A DNA stretch of 35,292 bases, from contig DUSC01000179.1 of assembly GCA_012842935.1 (NCBI GenBank), positions 1 to 35,292 of the forward strand. Direction: 5' to 3'. This stretch comes from Hyphomicrobiales bacterium. Lineage in GTDB: Bacteria; Pseudomonadota; Alphaproteobacteria; Rhizobiales; Rhizobiaceae. Below are positions 25,945 to 34,608 of this stretch, one piece after another. A program made the translations under genes and the position numbers. Positions within the stretch are counted from its first letter, which is position 1, and each line of letters opens with the position of its first letter. The notes under the pieces were generated by a model. It had not been told where the DNA came from and did not search any database. It was given only the letters and a program-made list of their open reading frames with translations.

Positions 25945-27311
25945 CGGGCACCTCCCGCGAGAGCCCGCGGCTTGACGTAGCCGGGTCCGGAGGTAATGGC
26001 CCGCTTCGGGTCGTAGAGGGTCTCGATCCGCCCGGCCTTGACCTCGCCCAGATAGGCCTCGAATTCCGCCTTCGCCTTCTCCCAGTCTATTCCCATCTTT
26101 TCCAGCAGTTCCTCGAAGGGCGAAGCGTGCCAGTGCAGCTGCGCGAGCTTGTAGGGGTGTGCGCCGAGCGCGAGCGCGGCGAACTGGCAGTCGGCCATGA
26201 TCGGCAGGGCGTAGACCTTGTCTACGGCGCGGCCGATCCACTGGTTCTTGTCGAGCGTCGTGATGCAGCCCGTGTCGTGGCCGATCATGACGTCGGCTCG
26301 GGCTTCCTCGACGGCGACGCGGATCTTCCGGTCGATGGCGAAGGAGCGGGTAAACTCGCGCTCGCCGATGATGTGGCGGAAGCCGAAGCCGCAGCAGTCG
26401 TACCAGGTCGAATAGTCGATGACGTTGGCGCCGAGCGTCTGCAGGATGCCGGTCGTCACCGCGACACGGTTCCCGTCGAGCACCGTGTCGTCGTAGATGA
26501 CGTCCTCGGGCACCATCTTGTAGACGTGGCAGGCCGGATGCACGGTCGCCCGCAGGCCGGAGACGTCGACGACCTGGTGCTCCTTGAGCCTGTGGCGCAC
26601 GACGTGCAGCCATTCCGAATAGTGCACGATCTCTTCGGGAATGAGCAGCTTGCCGTCGACGAGACGCCCGAGCTTGCCGAGGATCTTCCTGACCTCGGCG
26701 CGCAGCTCCGCGGAATGCAGCAGGAAGATGCGCATCTCCTTGTAGTTGCCGAACGAGGTGCCGCAGTGGACGAGCGGGTAGTAGGTGCCCTCGGGCAGGC
26801 CCTGCGCCTTCGCCGACACGTAGGCCTGGTGGAAGTTGCGCAGGAAGACGGCGGCCAGGCTGACAACGTTGCCGATGCCCGAGCCGTGGTAGTTCCACGC
26901 CGTGCACGAGGTCTGGTCGGTCTCGTCGAGGTAGTTCACGCCGAGCCTGTTCATCAGCCACAGCACCGAACTCGGGTAGCCGGGAATGTTGCCGCACTGG
27001 CCGCAGGACTTGTGGTGCCAGAGATTGTTCGTCGGAATCTTCTTGTCCCAGCCGTAGAGCGTCTTGGCCATCACCGGTTCGTGGCGGTCGGAAATCCGGT
27101 GGACGAGGATCTCGCCCTCCTTCTCCAGCTGCCACATGATGTCGCGGACGTCTTCCTTGCGGTCCTTGCCCGTCAGCAGGGCGCGCCGGTCGATCTTCGC
27201 CTCGACCCAGTCGGTGGCGCGACGCGCCTCGTCGGGCGTCAGGCTCGCCGCCCGCCATTCGGCACCGAAGCCTTCGAAGGCGCCTTTTCCGCCGCTTTCC
27301 GCATTCGCCAT
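25941..27311 (-). CDS. shdrB1: sHdrB1, heterodisulfide reductase subunit B-like
   Basis: A 456-residue relative of HdrB with an N-terminal extension of about 90 residues. The cysteine pattern is partly degenerate: SCGQCGN, SCTAW and HCGTS in the first half, then HPACHVYK, YDCCGFGF and HDTGCITTLDKN in the second, where the final CxxC is reduced to one Cys. This agrees with the known difference between sHdrB1 and the more canonical sHdrB2. The ATG has GGGAGGA upstream. It follows shdrC1 by 44 bases. It probably holds one non-cubane cluster and works opposite sHdrB2. Confidence 0.92.
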   Translation of the reverse strand: MANAESGGKGAFEGFGAEWRAASLTPDEARRATDWVEAKIDRRALLTGKDRKEDVRDIMWQLEKEGEILVHRISDRHEPVMAKTLYGWDKKIPTNNLWHHKSCGQCGNIPGYPSSVLWLMNRLGVNYLDETDQTSCTAWNYHGSGIGNVVSLAAVFLRNFHQAYVSAKAQGLPEGTYYPLVHCGTSFGNYKEMRIFLLHSAELRAEVRKILGKLGRLVDGKLLIPEEIVHYSEWLHVVRHRLKEHQVVDVSGLRATVHPACHVYKMVPEDVIYDDTVLDGNRVAVTTGILQTLGANVIDYSTWYDCCGFGFRHIIGEREFTRSFAIDRKIRVAVEEARADVMIGHDTGCITTLDKNQWIGRAVDKVYALPIMADCQFAALALGAHPYKLAQLHWHASPFEELLEKMGIDWEKAKAEFEAYLGEVKAGRIETLYDPKRAITSGPGYVKPRALAGGAR

Positions 27312-27355
27312 GTCATTCCTCCCAGATTGACGGCGACGACCCAGAACCCTCCGGC

Positions 27356-28105
27356 TCAGCCGTCAGTCTCGTCCTCGTCGTCGTCTTCCTGCTCCTCGAG
27401 CCACTCTTCCCACTCTTCGCGCTTCTCATCCATGACGTCCGAGACGACGTCGAAGAGGTTCTCGTCGACCGTCTCGAGCTGGTCGAGAACGCCCGTCGCT
27501 TCCCAGATCGTGTAGAGTTCGACCGAGGTCTTCAGATTGACCTCCCATGCGGTGTCGAGCGTATGCATCGTCGGCATGGGGATGGCCTTGCGCAGGATGT
27601 TGAGCGGCGCGTCGACCTTGCTGACATTCGGCCCCCAGTCGGGGAAGGCCTCGCGCGTGATCATGTTCGGCGCCAGCTGGTTGCCGGTCGAGATGACCTT
27701 CAGGAGCACCCGGGAGAACGGCCGCAGCACCTCCTTGGCCGATTCCATCCCGTGCTTGATCGCCACCTCGCGCATGATCATGACCAGACCGCCCGGCGAG
27801 TTCTCGAACGGACAGCGTGCCGCGCATGTGTAGCACTGGGCGCATGCCCAGATCTTTTCCTGCATGGCGTCGTAGATGCCTTCGAGATTCTCCGTCCAGA
27901 GGAGCTGGACGATCTCGCGCGGCGAATAGTCGTAGTAATGCGCAGACGGGCAGGTCGCGGTGCAGATGCCGCAGTTCAGGCAACCGTGAATCTCGTGGTC
28001 GTAGACCGCGTGGCTGCGGATGTCGTCGAAGATTTCCTCGAGCTTGGCGCGCGCCACGGGAGCCCCTTCGGACACCGGGTCGCTGATCTGGGCGTGAACG
28101 GACAC
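27356..28105 (-). CDS. shdrC1: sHdrC1, iron-sulfur subunit C-like
   Basis: A 249-residue subunit with two complete [4Fe-4S] ferredoxin motifs, CLNCGICTATCP and CAQCYTCAARCP, near residues 40-105. The rest is a helical domain, and the last 30 residues are strikingly acidic (EEWEEWLEEQEDDDEDETDG). It should pass electrons between sHdrA and sHdrB1. It starts at a GTG at 28105, with GGGAGGG six bases upstream. It is the first structural gene of the complex, 33 bases after dsrE3A. Confidence 0.93.
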   Translation of the reverse strand: MSVHAQISDPVSEGAPVARAKLEEIFDDIRSHAVYDHEIHGCLNCGICTATCPSAHYYDYSPREIVQLLWTENLEGIYDAMQEKIWACAQCYTCAARCPFENSPGGLVMIMREVAIKHGMESAKEVLRPFSRVLLKVISTGNQLAPNMITREAFPDWGPNVSKVDAPLNILRKAIPMPTMHTLDTAWEVNLKTSVELYTIWEATGVLDQLETVDENLFDVVSDVMDEKREEWEEWLEEQEDDDEDETDG

Positions 28106-28138
28106 GTTTCCCTCCCGTCTGGCTATCCGGCTGGCGGG

Positions 28139-28519
28139 CTAATAGGTCAGCACCCTCGCGTCGTCGTTCTCCATGACCTCCTCGATCACCTTGGCGCCGC
28201 CGACGATACCCTCGCATTCGGGGATCAGGTCGTCCTCGGTCATTTCGAACAGATCGAGATTGGGGGAGCAGCAATAGAACTTCGCGCCGGCCTCGTGCGC
28301 ATCCTTGATGAAGTCGTAGACGGTCTTCGGCGAGCCGGGCTTCACGACCAGCTTCTCGGCCACGCCCTTCTTCATCAGCTGACCGGCCGTCGCCGTGCAG
28401 ATGACGTCGACCTCGTAATCCATCGCTGCCGCCACCGTGGCCTGGAAGAACGGCGCACCGAGCTCCTCCCCGTTGCGCGGGTCCGTGTTGACCATGATGA
28501 TGATCAGCTTCTGGGCCAT
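28139..28519 (-). CDS. dsrE3A: Sulfurtransferase DsrE3A
   Basis: A 126-residue DsrE-family protein. The active site is the pair Cys83-Cys84 in AKFYCCSPNLDLF, the same residue numbers reported for Hyphomicrobium DsrE3A, and the N-terminus KLIIIMVNTDPRNGEELGAPFFQA is typical. DsrE3A and TusA exchange sulfane sulfur on the way to sHdr. It is the first gene of the long operon, with a well-formed promoter and operator 77 bases upstream. The ATG has GGAGGAG upstream. A second DsrE-type protein (DsrE2-like, 20852-21346) lies near the far end of the same operon. Confidence 0.93.
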   Translation of the reverse strand: MAQKLIIIMVNTDPRNGEELGAPFFQATVAAAMDYEVDVICTATAGQLMKKGVAEKLVVKPGSPKTVYDFIKDAHEAGAKFYCCSPNLDLFEMTEDDLIPECEGIVGGAKVIEEVMENDDARVLTY

Positions 28520-28595
28520 TCCGCTCGTCTCCTCCCTCCGGCGCGCGTCATTTTTGGTTATCCTCGCGGCGCGCCGGGAACGACATGTTGCGGAG

Positions 28596-28624
28596 ACGAT
28601 ACATTCCGTTTTTGGAATATGCAA
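28596..28624 (-). promoter_or_regulatory. Promoter and operator of the dsrE3A-shdr operon
   Basis: On the minus strand TTGCAT (28624-28619) and TATCGT (28601-28596) are separated by exactly 17 bases. The spacer holds the perfect inverted repeat ATTCC-N6-GGAAT (28603-28618), which is ATTC-N8-GAAT. A protein bound there would cover both boxes, so it looks like a repressor operator. An almost identical box lies at the lipoate ligase promoter (30494-30523). ArsR-family sHdrR is the obvious candidate ligand. Confidence 0.75.
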
Positions 28625-28662
28625 CGGTTTTCGCCCGAACCTCGCCGCCGGCCTGCAGGCCG

Positions 28663-29352
28663 TCACATCAGGCCCGTGTGGCGGCACATCCCGATCATCA
28701 TTTCGCTCAGCGCGACGGCGATCTCGCCTTGCCTGGCGCGCAGGACCGCCAGCGCCTCGGCGGTGTCGGGCGGCGTCTCGGCGAACTCCATGATCAGGTC
28801 CTCGACCATGCCGGACTTCGTCCCCGGGTGGCCGAGGAAGCCGAGGCTGTTCGCGCCGACGGCGAAGACCATCGGCGCGCCGCTGCCGTCGACGGCGAAC
28901 ACCTCGGCGCCGGCCGGCAGCACCGGGCGGTCGCGCAGGTAGCAGGCGAGCGGGAAGCGCGCGGGAAGGTGGCCGGCCAGCGCGCCCTCCGAGACGCGCC
29001 GCGCCTCGGCGATCTCCAGCCGCAGCGGCGCCTCGTCCGCGCCCCCGCCGGCCGCGGCGCACAGCATCAGTGCGCCCAGTTCGATCCCGATCACCGGCAG
29101 TCCGGCGTCGAGGAAGACCTTCGTCAGCCGCAGCTCCGGCATGGCGCTGGGCAGGAGATGCCCGCTGACCAGGCCGTATGGCCCTGCGCCGAGCAGGACG
29201 AGCCCGTCGTGACCGCTGATCCCGGCGGGGACGGTGCCGCCGTGAGCGAACGGCCGCGCATAGGTGAAGCGGATGTTGCGGCCCTCGAGATGGTCCTCGA
29301 TCAGGCCGAGATACTCCGCCTCGGTATGCTGGACGACGAGAACCGTCTTCAC
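28663..29352 (-). CDS. Class I glutamine amidotransferase-like protein, active site degenerate
   Basis: A 229-residue protein with the fold signature of class I glutamine amidotransferases: KTVLVVQHTEAEYLGLIEDHL, then DGLVLLGAGPYGL, and the 'nucleophile elbow' at LPVIGIELGALML. In active enzymes this reads G-x-C-x-G. Here Glu stands in place of the cysteine. The later His-x-Glu is also changed (GHPGTKSG instead of FHPE). It should thus have no glutaminase activity. It starts at a GTG 13 bases after the lipoate ligase stop. Amidotransferase-like genes are known near sHdr lipoate genes, so a role in LbpA lipoylation or as a binding partner is likely but unproven. Confidence 0.82.
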   Translation of the reverse strand: MKTVLVVQHTEAEYLGLIEDHLEGRNIRFTYARPFAHGGTVPAGISGHDGLVLLGAGPYGLVSGHLLPSAMPELRLTKVFLDAGLPVIGIELGALMLCAAAGGGADEAPLRLEIAEARRVSEGALAGHLPARFPLACYLRDRPVLPAGAEVFAVDGSGAPMVFAVGANSLGFLGHPGTKSGMVEDLIMEFAETPPDTAEALAVLRARQGEIAVALSEMMIGMCRHTGLM

Positions 29353-29365
29353 CGGCGGTCTGCGG

Positions 29366-30442
29366 TCAGTCGCCGGTTTCAACGGCCGCCATGATCGCGG
29401 CGGCCATGTCCTTCGCCGTGACGCCAGGCATCTCGATCCGCAATTCTTCCGCCTTCTTCGACGCCGCGGCGGCGATCGCCTCTGGCGAAAGCTCGGTCCC
29501 GACCAGGGCACTGGCGAGCCGGTCGACGCCGTCGGGCGGCAGGCAGGTGAAGTCGCCGGAAATCATGAGGTCGGCGATCCGGCCGTCGCGGGCGAGAAGA
29601 TGCACACGCATGAGCCCGCCGGGCGCCTTGTAGGCGCTTTCCGTGAGATGCGTTCCGGCCGAGATCTTGACCCCCATCTCGACGAGCTTGCGCCCTTGCG
29701 CGTAGGTCCAGTCCGGGTCAGCCAGTTCGCGCTCGGCCATCTCGATGGCCGCCCATTCGGCGTCGGTCGGGGTGCTCGCGACGGGTTCGACGCCGAGCAC
29801 GTCGGCGCAATGCGACAGGAAGCGCGCCTTCAGAACGTCACGCGCCGGGGGCTCGGGCAGGAGCTTCGCCATCGTCGTCATGTAGTCGTCGAGGGTCTGC
29901 CGCAGCTTGTCGCGGAATTTTTCGCTCGGCACCTTGAGGCAGCGGACCATGGTCTGCGTGTCGAAGTCGAACATGAAGCTTCCGACCATCACCGTCGCCT
30001 CGCCGATGCTCGCCGCCCCGGTTCCGCCGATCTTGCGCCCGTCGACCTGGATATCGTTGATCGGCCGGTAGGCGGCATTGATGCCGAACTCCCGGTAGGT
30101 GCGCACCACCGGCTCGATGAACAGCGGATAGAGGTTGATGGCGAACTCCGGCGCCTTGGCCCGCGGGTAGACGAAATGCGTGAAGAGCTGGTTGCGGTCG
30201 AGATAGACCGCGCCGCCGCCGACGTGGCGGCGATAGATCGGCAGGCCGTGTTCGCGGCAGTAGTCCTCGTCGACCTCCCGGGCAATCTCCTGATGGATGC
30301 CGACGCAGACATAGGGCGTCTCCGGGCTGACGAGCGAAAGCACCGGGTCGCTGTCGGGGCCGATGGTCTTTGCAAGCCCGTGGTAGACCGCCTGGCTGCG
30401 AAGGGCCGGCACGAAGCCGAAGTCGATCACTCTCAGTCGCAC
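29366..30442 (-). CDS. sHdr-associated lipoate-protein ligase, sLpl(AB)-type
   Basis: A 358-residue ligase with the LplA catalytic domain followed by an accessory LplB-like domain (about residue 245 on). Motifs: RRHVGGGAVYLDRNQL (the RRxxGGG lipoyl-AMP site) and DGRKIGGTGAA, whose lysine is the conserved catalytic one. In the sHdr pathway such ligases attach lipoate to LbpA and not to the housekeeping E2 or H proteins. It starts at a GTG at 30442 with GGGAGGAAG upstream. A matching operator at 30494-30523 links it to the main operon. The partner gene downstream is the amidotransferase-like one. Confidence 0.92.
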   Translation of the reverse strand: MRLRVIDFGFVPALRSQAVYHGLAKTIGPDSDPVLSLVSPETPYVCVGIHQEIAREVDEDYCREHGLPIYRRHVGGGAVYLDRNQLFTHFVYPRAKAPEFAINLYPLFIEPVVRTYREFGINAAYRPINDIQVDGRKIGGTGAASIGEATVMVGSFMFDFDTQTMVRCLKVPSEKFRDKLRQTLDDYMTTMAKLLPEPPARDVLKARFLSHCADVLGVEPVASTPTDAEWAAIEMAERELADPDWTYAQGRKLVEMGVKISAGTHLTESAYKAPGGLMRVHLLARDGRIADLMISGDFTCLPPDGVDRLASALVGTELSPEAIAAAASKKAEELRIEMPGVTAKDMAAAIMAAVETGD

Positions 30443-30493
30443 GTCACTTCCTCCCTCGCCGCTCCGCCGGCCATGGCCGGGGCGATGATCGCA

Positions 30494-30523
30494 TCATTAC
30501 ATACCGATTTCGGAATGAATGAA
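30494..30523 (-). promoter_or_regulatory. Promoter and operator of the lipoate ligase gene
   Basis: On the minus strand TTCATT (30523-30518) and TAATGA (30499-30494) are 18 bases apart. The spacer holds CATTCC-N6-GGTATG, an inverted repeat with one mismatch, in the same place and phase as in the dsrE3A promoter. The shared core reads ATTCC-R-AAA-W-C-GG-W-ATGTA. The transcription start would lie some 40-50 bases before the GTG start of the ligase gene. Confidence 0.65.
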
Positions 30524-30738
30524 AAGCGGAAGAACACCCGATCGAAGGAAGAGGGTGACCGCATCGCCTGCGGCAGGGCGGCTGCGGGCCTTTCAGGACC
30601 GGAACGCGTCAGCCGCCGCCGAGCCGGACCGCGGTGCAGGACGACGTGTCGGCCCGCACCGGACCGGTGTCCGGGTCGGCATAGGCGCAGGCCGGATCGC
30701 CGGGATCCGGCCAGCCGCACGCCCGACGACAGGGCGGC

Positions 30739-31151
30739 CGCCGTGCGCTCACGTTGTTCGTCCGCGCCGCGCGACCCGGACTCATCGCCAACACGTTGAA
30801 TTTCGACTATGAGATAGGCCGGCGGACGAGTTCTCCGAACCGATCCAGCGCCTTACGATCAAGGGCGAGATGATCGACCTGGCCTGTCACGTCATCGAGA
30901 CAAAGGGGGGGACCTTCGATCCGTCCGTCCATGACGACCGCCACGACGCGGCCCTCGCAGGGCTGGTCAGGGCCAAGGCGCAGGGGCGCGCGATCAAGGC
31001 GCCGGCGCGCGCGCCGAAACGGCGGGTCACCGACATCCTGGACGCGCTGGGGTGCTGCGCCGAGGTACCGGACGGCCGGGCGTCGCGGACGGGGATGGCG
31101 CGCCGAAGGGCTGTCGCGGACCGTGCGCCGGCGACACGCGAGACGGGTTGA
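30739..31151 (+). pseudogene. Remnant of a non-homologous end-joining Ku gene
   Basis: Only the C-terminal third of a bacterial Ku protein can be read. One frame gives GLIANTLNFDYEI (ending near 30816), then a -1 shift leads to ADEFSEPIQRLTIKGEMIDLACHVIETKGGTFDPSVHDDRHDAALAGLVRAKAQGRAI, which matches the conserved Ku end (GEMLDLA-HIIETK-G-FDP-KFDDRYE). There is an in-frame stop at 30810 in the second frame and no start or DNA-binding ring upstream. The gene is thus truncated and frameshifted. It lies directly before the intact ligD, and the upstream side borders the sHdr block. Confidence 0.72.
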
Positions 31152-31155
31152 CGCC

Positions 31156-33681
31156 ATGGCGCTCGACACTGACCGGCGAAGGCGCGACGTCACCCGTACG
31201 GCCGGACCGTCCGGGAAGTCCGAGGCGCGTGGCGAAGCATGGTCCTTCGTCGTGCAGAAGCATGATGCCCGGCATCTTCACTACGACTTCCGCCTGGAGA
31301 TGGACGGCGTGCTGAAGAGCTGGGCCGTGACCCGCGGACCGAGCCTTGTCGCCGGCGAAAGGCGCCTTGCCGTCCATGTCGAAGATCACCCCCTCGAATA
31401 TGGCGCATTCGAGGGGACGATTCCCAGAGGCGAGTATGGCGGCGGCAGGGTCATCGTCTGGGACCGTGGCACGTGGACGCCGATCGGCGACGCCCGGCGC
31501 GGCTACAGGACGGGACGTCTCGACTTCGATCTCCACGGCGAGAAGCTGCGCGGGCGCTGGCATCTGGTGAGGATGGCGAGCCGTCGCGGCGAGAGGCGGG
31601 ACAACTGGCTCCTGATCAAGGGCAACGACGGCTTCGCCCGCGGCGAGGCAGATCCCGACATCCTGGAACAGAGGCCTGAATCCGTGATCAGTGGTCGGCT
31701 CATCGCCGACATCGACGACGAGGGGCCGGGCCGGTCGTCGAAGACCGGTCGCATCGATCCGCTTCCGGAGGATGATCCGCCCATCGATCCGTCGGCGTTC
31801 GACGGCGCGCGCAGGGCGGAGGACCCCGGCTTCGTGCCGCCGGCGCTGGCGACACTCCGCGCCTCGCCGCCGACAGGATCGCGCTGGGTTCACGAGATCA
31901 AGTTCGACGGCTACCGCCTGCAGGCGCACATCTCCGGCGGCAAGATCCGTCTGCTGACGCGCAGCGGACTGGACTGGACCGGCAGGTTCGGCGCCGCGGT
32001 CCCGGTGGCGCTCGCCGCTCTCCCCCTCACGACCGCAATCGTCGACGGGGAGATCGTGGTCGAAACGGCCGGCGGCGCCTCCGATTTCTCCGCGCTGCAG
32101 GGCGATATCTCGGAGGGACGGAGCGACCGCTTCCGTTTCTATGCCTTCGACCTCCTTTATCTCGACGGATACGACCTGCGCGGCTGCCCGCTTGTCGACC
32201 GGAAGGCCGCGCTGAAAACCCTTCTCGAAAGCGCCGACCCCGTCCTCGCCTACAGCGAGCATTTCGCCGGGGAGGGCGAGATCATCCTGCGCCATGCCTG
32301 CCGGATGAGCCTCGAGGGCGTCGTCTCCAAGGTTCGCACCGGCAAATACCGTTCCGGGCGAAGCAAGGAGTGGATCAAGTCGAAGTGCTCGGACCGCCAG
32401 GAATTCGTCATCGCCGGCTATGTCCCCTCGGCCACATCCGACAAGGCGATCGGATCACTCGTGCTCGGCTACCACGGCAAGGGCGGGCTGGTGCACGCCG
32501 GACGGGTCGGGACCGGCTTCAGCCGCAGGATGGCCGAGGAACTCTGCCGCCGGCTCGAGCCGTTGCGCCGGGCGGACAGCCCGTTTGCCGAACCGCTCGA
32601 CGCCGAGGCCCTGCGCGGCGTCCGCTTCGTGGAACCGCAGCTGGTAGCCGAGGTCGAGTTCCGAAGCTGGACCGCCGACCGGCTGTTGCGCCATGCCTCC
32701 TTTCGCGGCCTTCGCGAGGACAAACCGGCCGCGGAGATCGTTCGCGAGGATGCGCTGAAGGCGACCGCGACGGAAAGCGCGCCGACCGCGCGCGTGAACC
32801 TCAGCCATCCGGACCGCGTCTACTGGCGGGATGCCAGCGTGACCAAGGAGGGCCTTGCCGACTACTACGCCCAGGTCTGGCGTTTCATGGCGCCGTTCGT
32901 CGTCTCGCGTCCGCTGGCGCTGCTACGCTGCCCGAACGGGGCGGAGGGGCCGTGCTTCTTCCAGAAACACGCCTGGAAGGGACACCACAAGGCGATCCTG
33001 ACGCTCGACGACCCGAACGACCGTTCGGAGGAACCCATCCTCGCCATCGACGGGCTCGACGGGCTGATCGGACTCGTTCAGGCGGCGGTGCTCGAAATCC
33101 ACCCTTGGCAGGCCACGCTCGACGACCTCGAACATCCCGACCAGATCGTCATCGACATCGATCCGGGCGAAGGCGTCGAATGGACGGATGTCATCAACGC
33201 CGCGCGCGAGGTCAGGGCGAGGCTTGCCGAGAGCTCCCTGGAGAGCTTTGTCAAGACGACGGGCGGCAAGGGGCTCCATGTCGTCGCTCCGCTCAAGCCC
33301 GCCGCCGGGTGGAGCGAGGTCAAGGCCTTCACCCGGGGGCTGGCGGAAGCGATGGCGGCCGATTCGCCCGACCGCTTCGTCGCCACGATTGCCAAGGCCA
33401 AGCGGCGCGGCAGGATCCTTGTCGACCATCTGCGCAACCAGCGCGGCGCAACGGCGGTGGCGCCCTATTCCACCCGAGCCCGCGCGGGGGCGCCGGTCGC
33501 CATGCCGCTCGACTGGGACGAGCTGTCGCCAGCGGTCGGCCCGGCCTATTTCACCGTGGCGAATGCCGTGACCAGGCTGGCCAACCTGTCGTCCGATCCG
33601 TGGCGCGACTTCCGCAAGGCCGCGGTGCCGCTCGAATCCGGAAGCGGAACCGTCGCCGGTCGGACAGGTCGATCGCGCTGA
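31156..33681 (+). CDS. ligD: Multifunctional DNA ligase LigD (PE-LIG-POL)
   Basis: A bacterial end-joining ligase of 841 residues with all three domains in the order phosphoesterase, ligase, polymerase. Phosphoesterase: HDARHLHYDFRLE, with His36, Asp37, His40, His42 and Asp44 as probable metal ligands. Ligase: catalytic Lys249 in HEIKFDGYRLQ, FYAFDLLYLDG, LEGVVSKVRTGKYRSGRS. Polymerase/primase: HPDRVYWRD, HPWQATLDD, the metal pair Asp667-x-Asp669 in VIDIDPGEG, and KTTGGKGLHVVAPL. The ATG at 31156 lies four bases past the Ku remnant stop. No frame damage is seen. Without a local Ku it would need another Ku gene to work in end joining. Confidence 0.95.
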   Translation: MALDTDRRRRDVTRTAGPSGKSEARGEAWSFVVQKHDARHLHYDFRLEMDGVLKSWAVTRGPSLVAGERRLAVHVEDHPLEYGAFEGTIPRGEYGGGRVIVWDRGTWTPIGDARRGYRTGRLDFDLHGEKLRGRWHLVRMASRRGERRDNWLLIKGNDGFARGEADPDILEQRPESVISGRLIADIDDEGPGRSSKTGRIDPLPEDDPPIDPSAFDGARRAEDPGFVPPALATLRASPPTGSRWVHEIKFDGYRLQAHISGGKIRLLTRSGLDWTGRFGAAVPVALAALPLTTAIVDGEIVVETAGGASDFSALQGDISEGRSDRFRFYAFDLLYLDGYDLRGCPLVDRKAALKTLLESADPVLAYSEHFAGEGEIILRHACRMSLEGVVSKVRTGKYRSGRSKEWIKSKCSDRQEFVIAGYVPSATSDKAIGSLVLGYHGKGGLVHAGRVGTGFSRRMAEELCRRLEPLRRADSPFAEPLDAEALRGVRFVEPQLVAEVEFRSWTADRLLRHASFRGLREDKPAAEIVREDALKATATESAPTARVNLSHPDRVYWRDASVTKEGLADYYAQVWRFMAPFVVSRPLALLRCPNGAEGPCFFQKHAWKGHHKAILTLDDPNDRSEEPILAIDGLDGLIGLVQAAVLEIHPWQATLDDLEHPDQIVIDIDPGEGVEWTDVINAAREVRARLAESSLESFVKTTGGKGLHVVAPLKPAAGWSEVKAFTRGLAEAMAADSPDRFVATIAKAKRRGRILVDHLRNQRGATAVAPYSTRARAGAPVAMPLDWDELSPAVGPAYFTVANAVTRLANLSSDPWRDFRKAAVPLESGSGTVAGRTGRSR

Positions 33682-34312
<631 letters not shown>

Positions 34313-34608
34313 TCGGCCTCGCGCCGCGCCTGTCGCAAGCGGCCGCCGGATGGTCGGGCCAAGCGTCTCGACCATTGCGACGATCTCCGATAGAGGACGA
34401 GCGATCGGCGCGGAGCGATCCTCGCCGCGCATGATCGAGGCAGACGGAACCAGCGGCGCGCGAGAGGCGAGAGGGGCGGTATCCTGACGGACGGCGGATT
34501 TGCTTTCGTCGCATTGCCCGGCGAAGCCGGGAGAAAGGGGCGGGGTTCCGTCCGTGATGGGGCCGCGGGCCGCTGGTGCCCGGCCGGACCGATCGGAGGC
34601 CGGAGGCC

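Noticed and set aside
25938-27515. 525-residue plus-strand frame
   Set aside because: It is the antisense of shdrB1, whose cysteine motifs and ribosome binding site are clear; long antisense frames are normal in GC-rich DNA.
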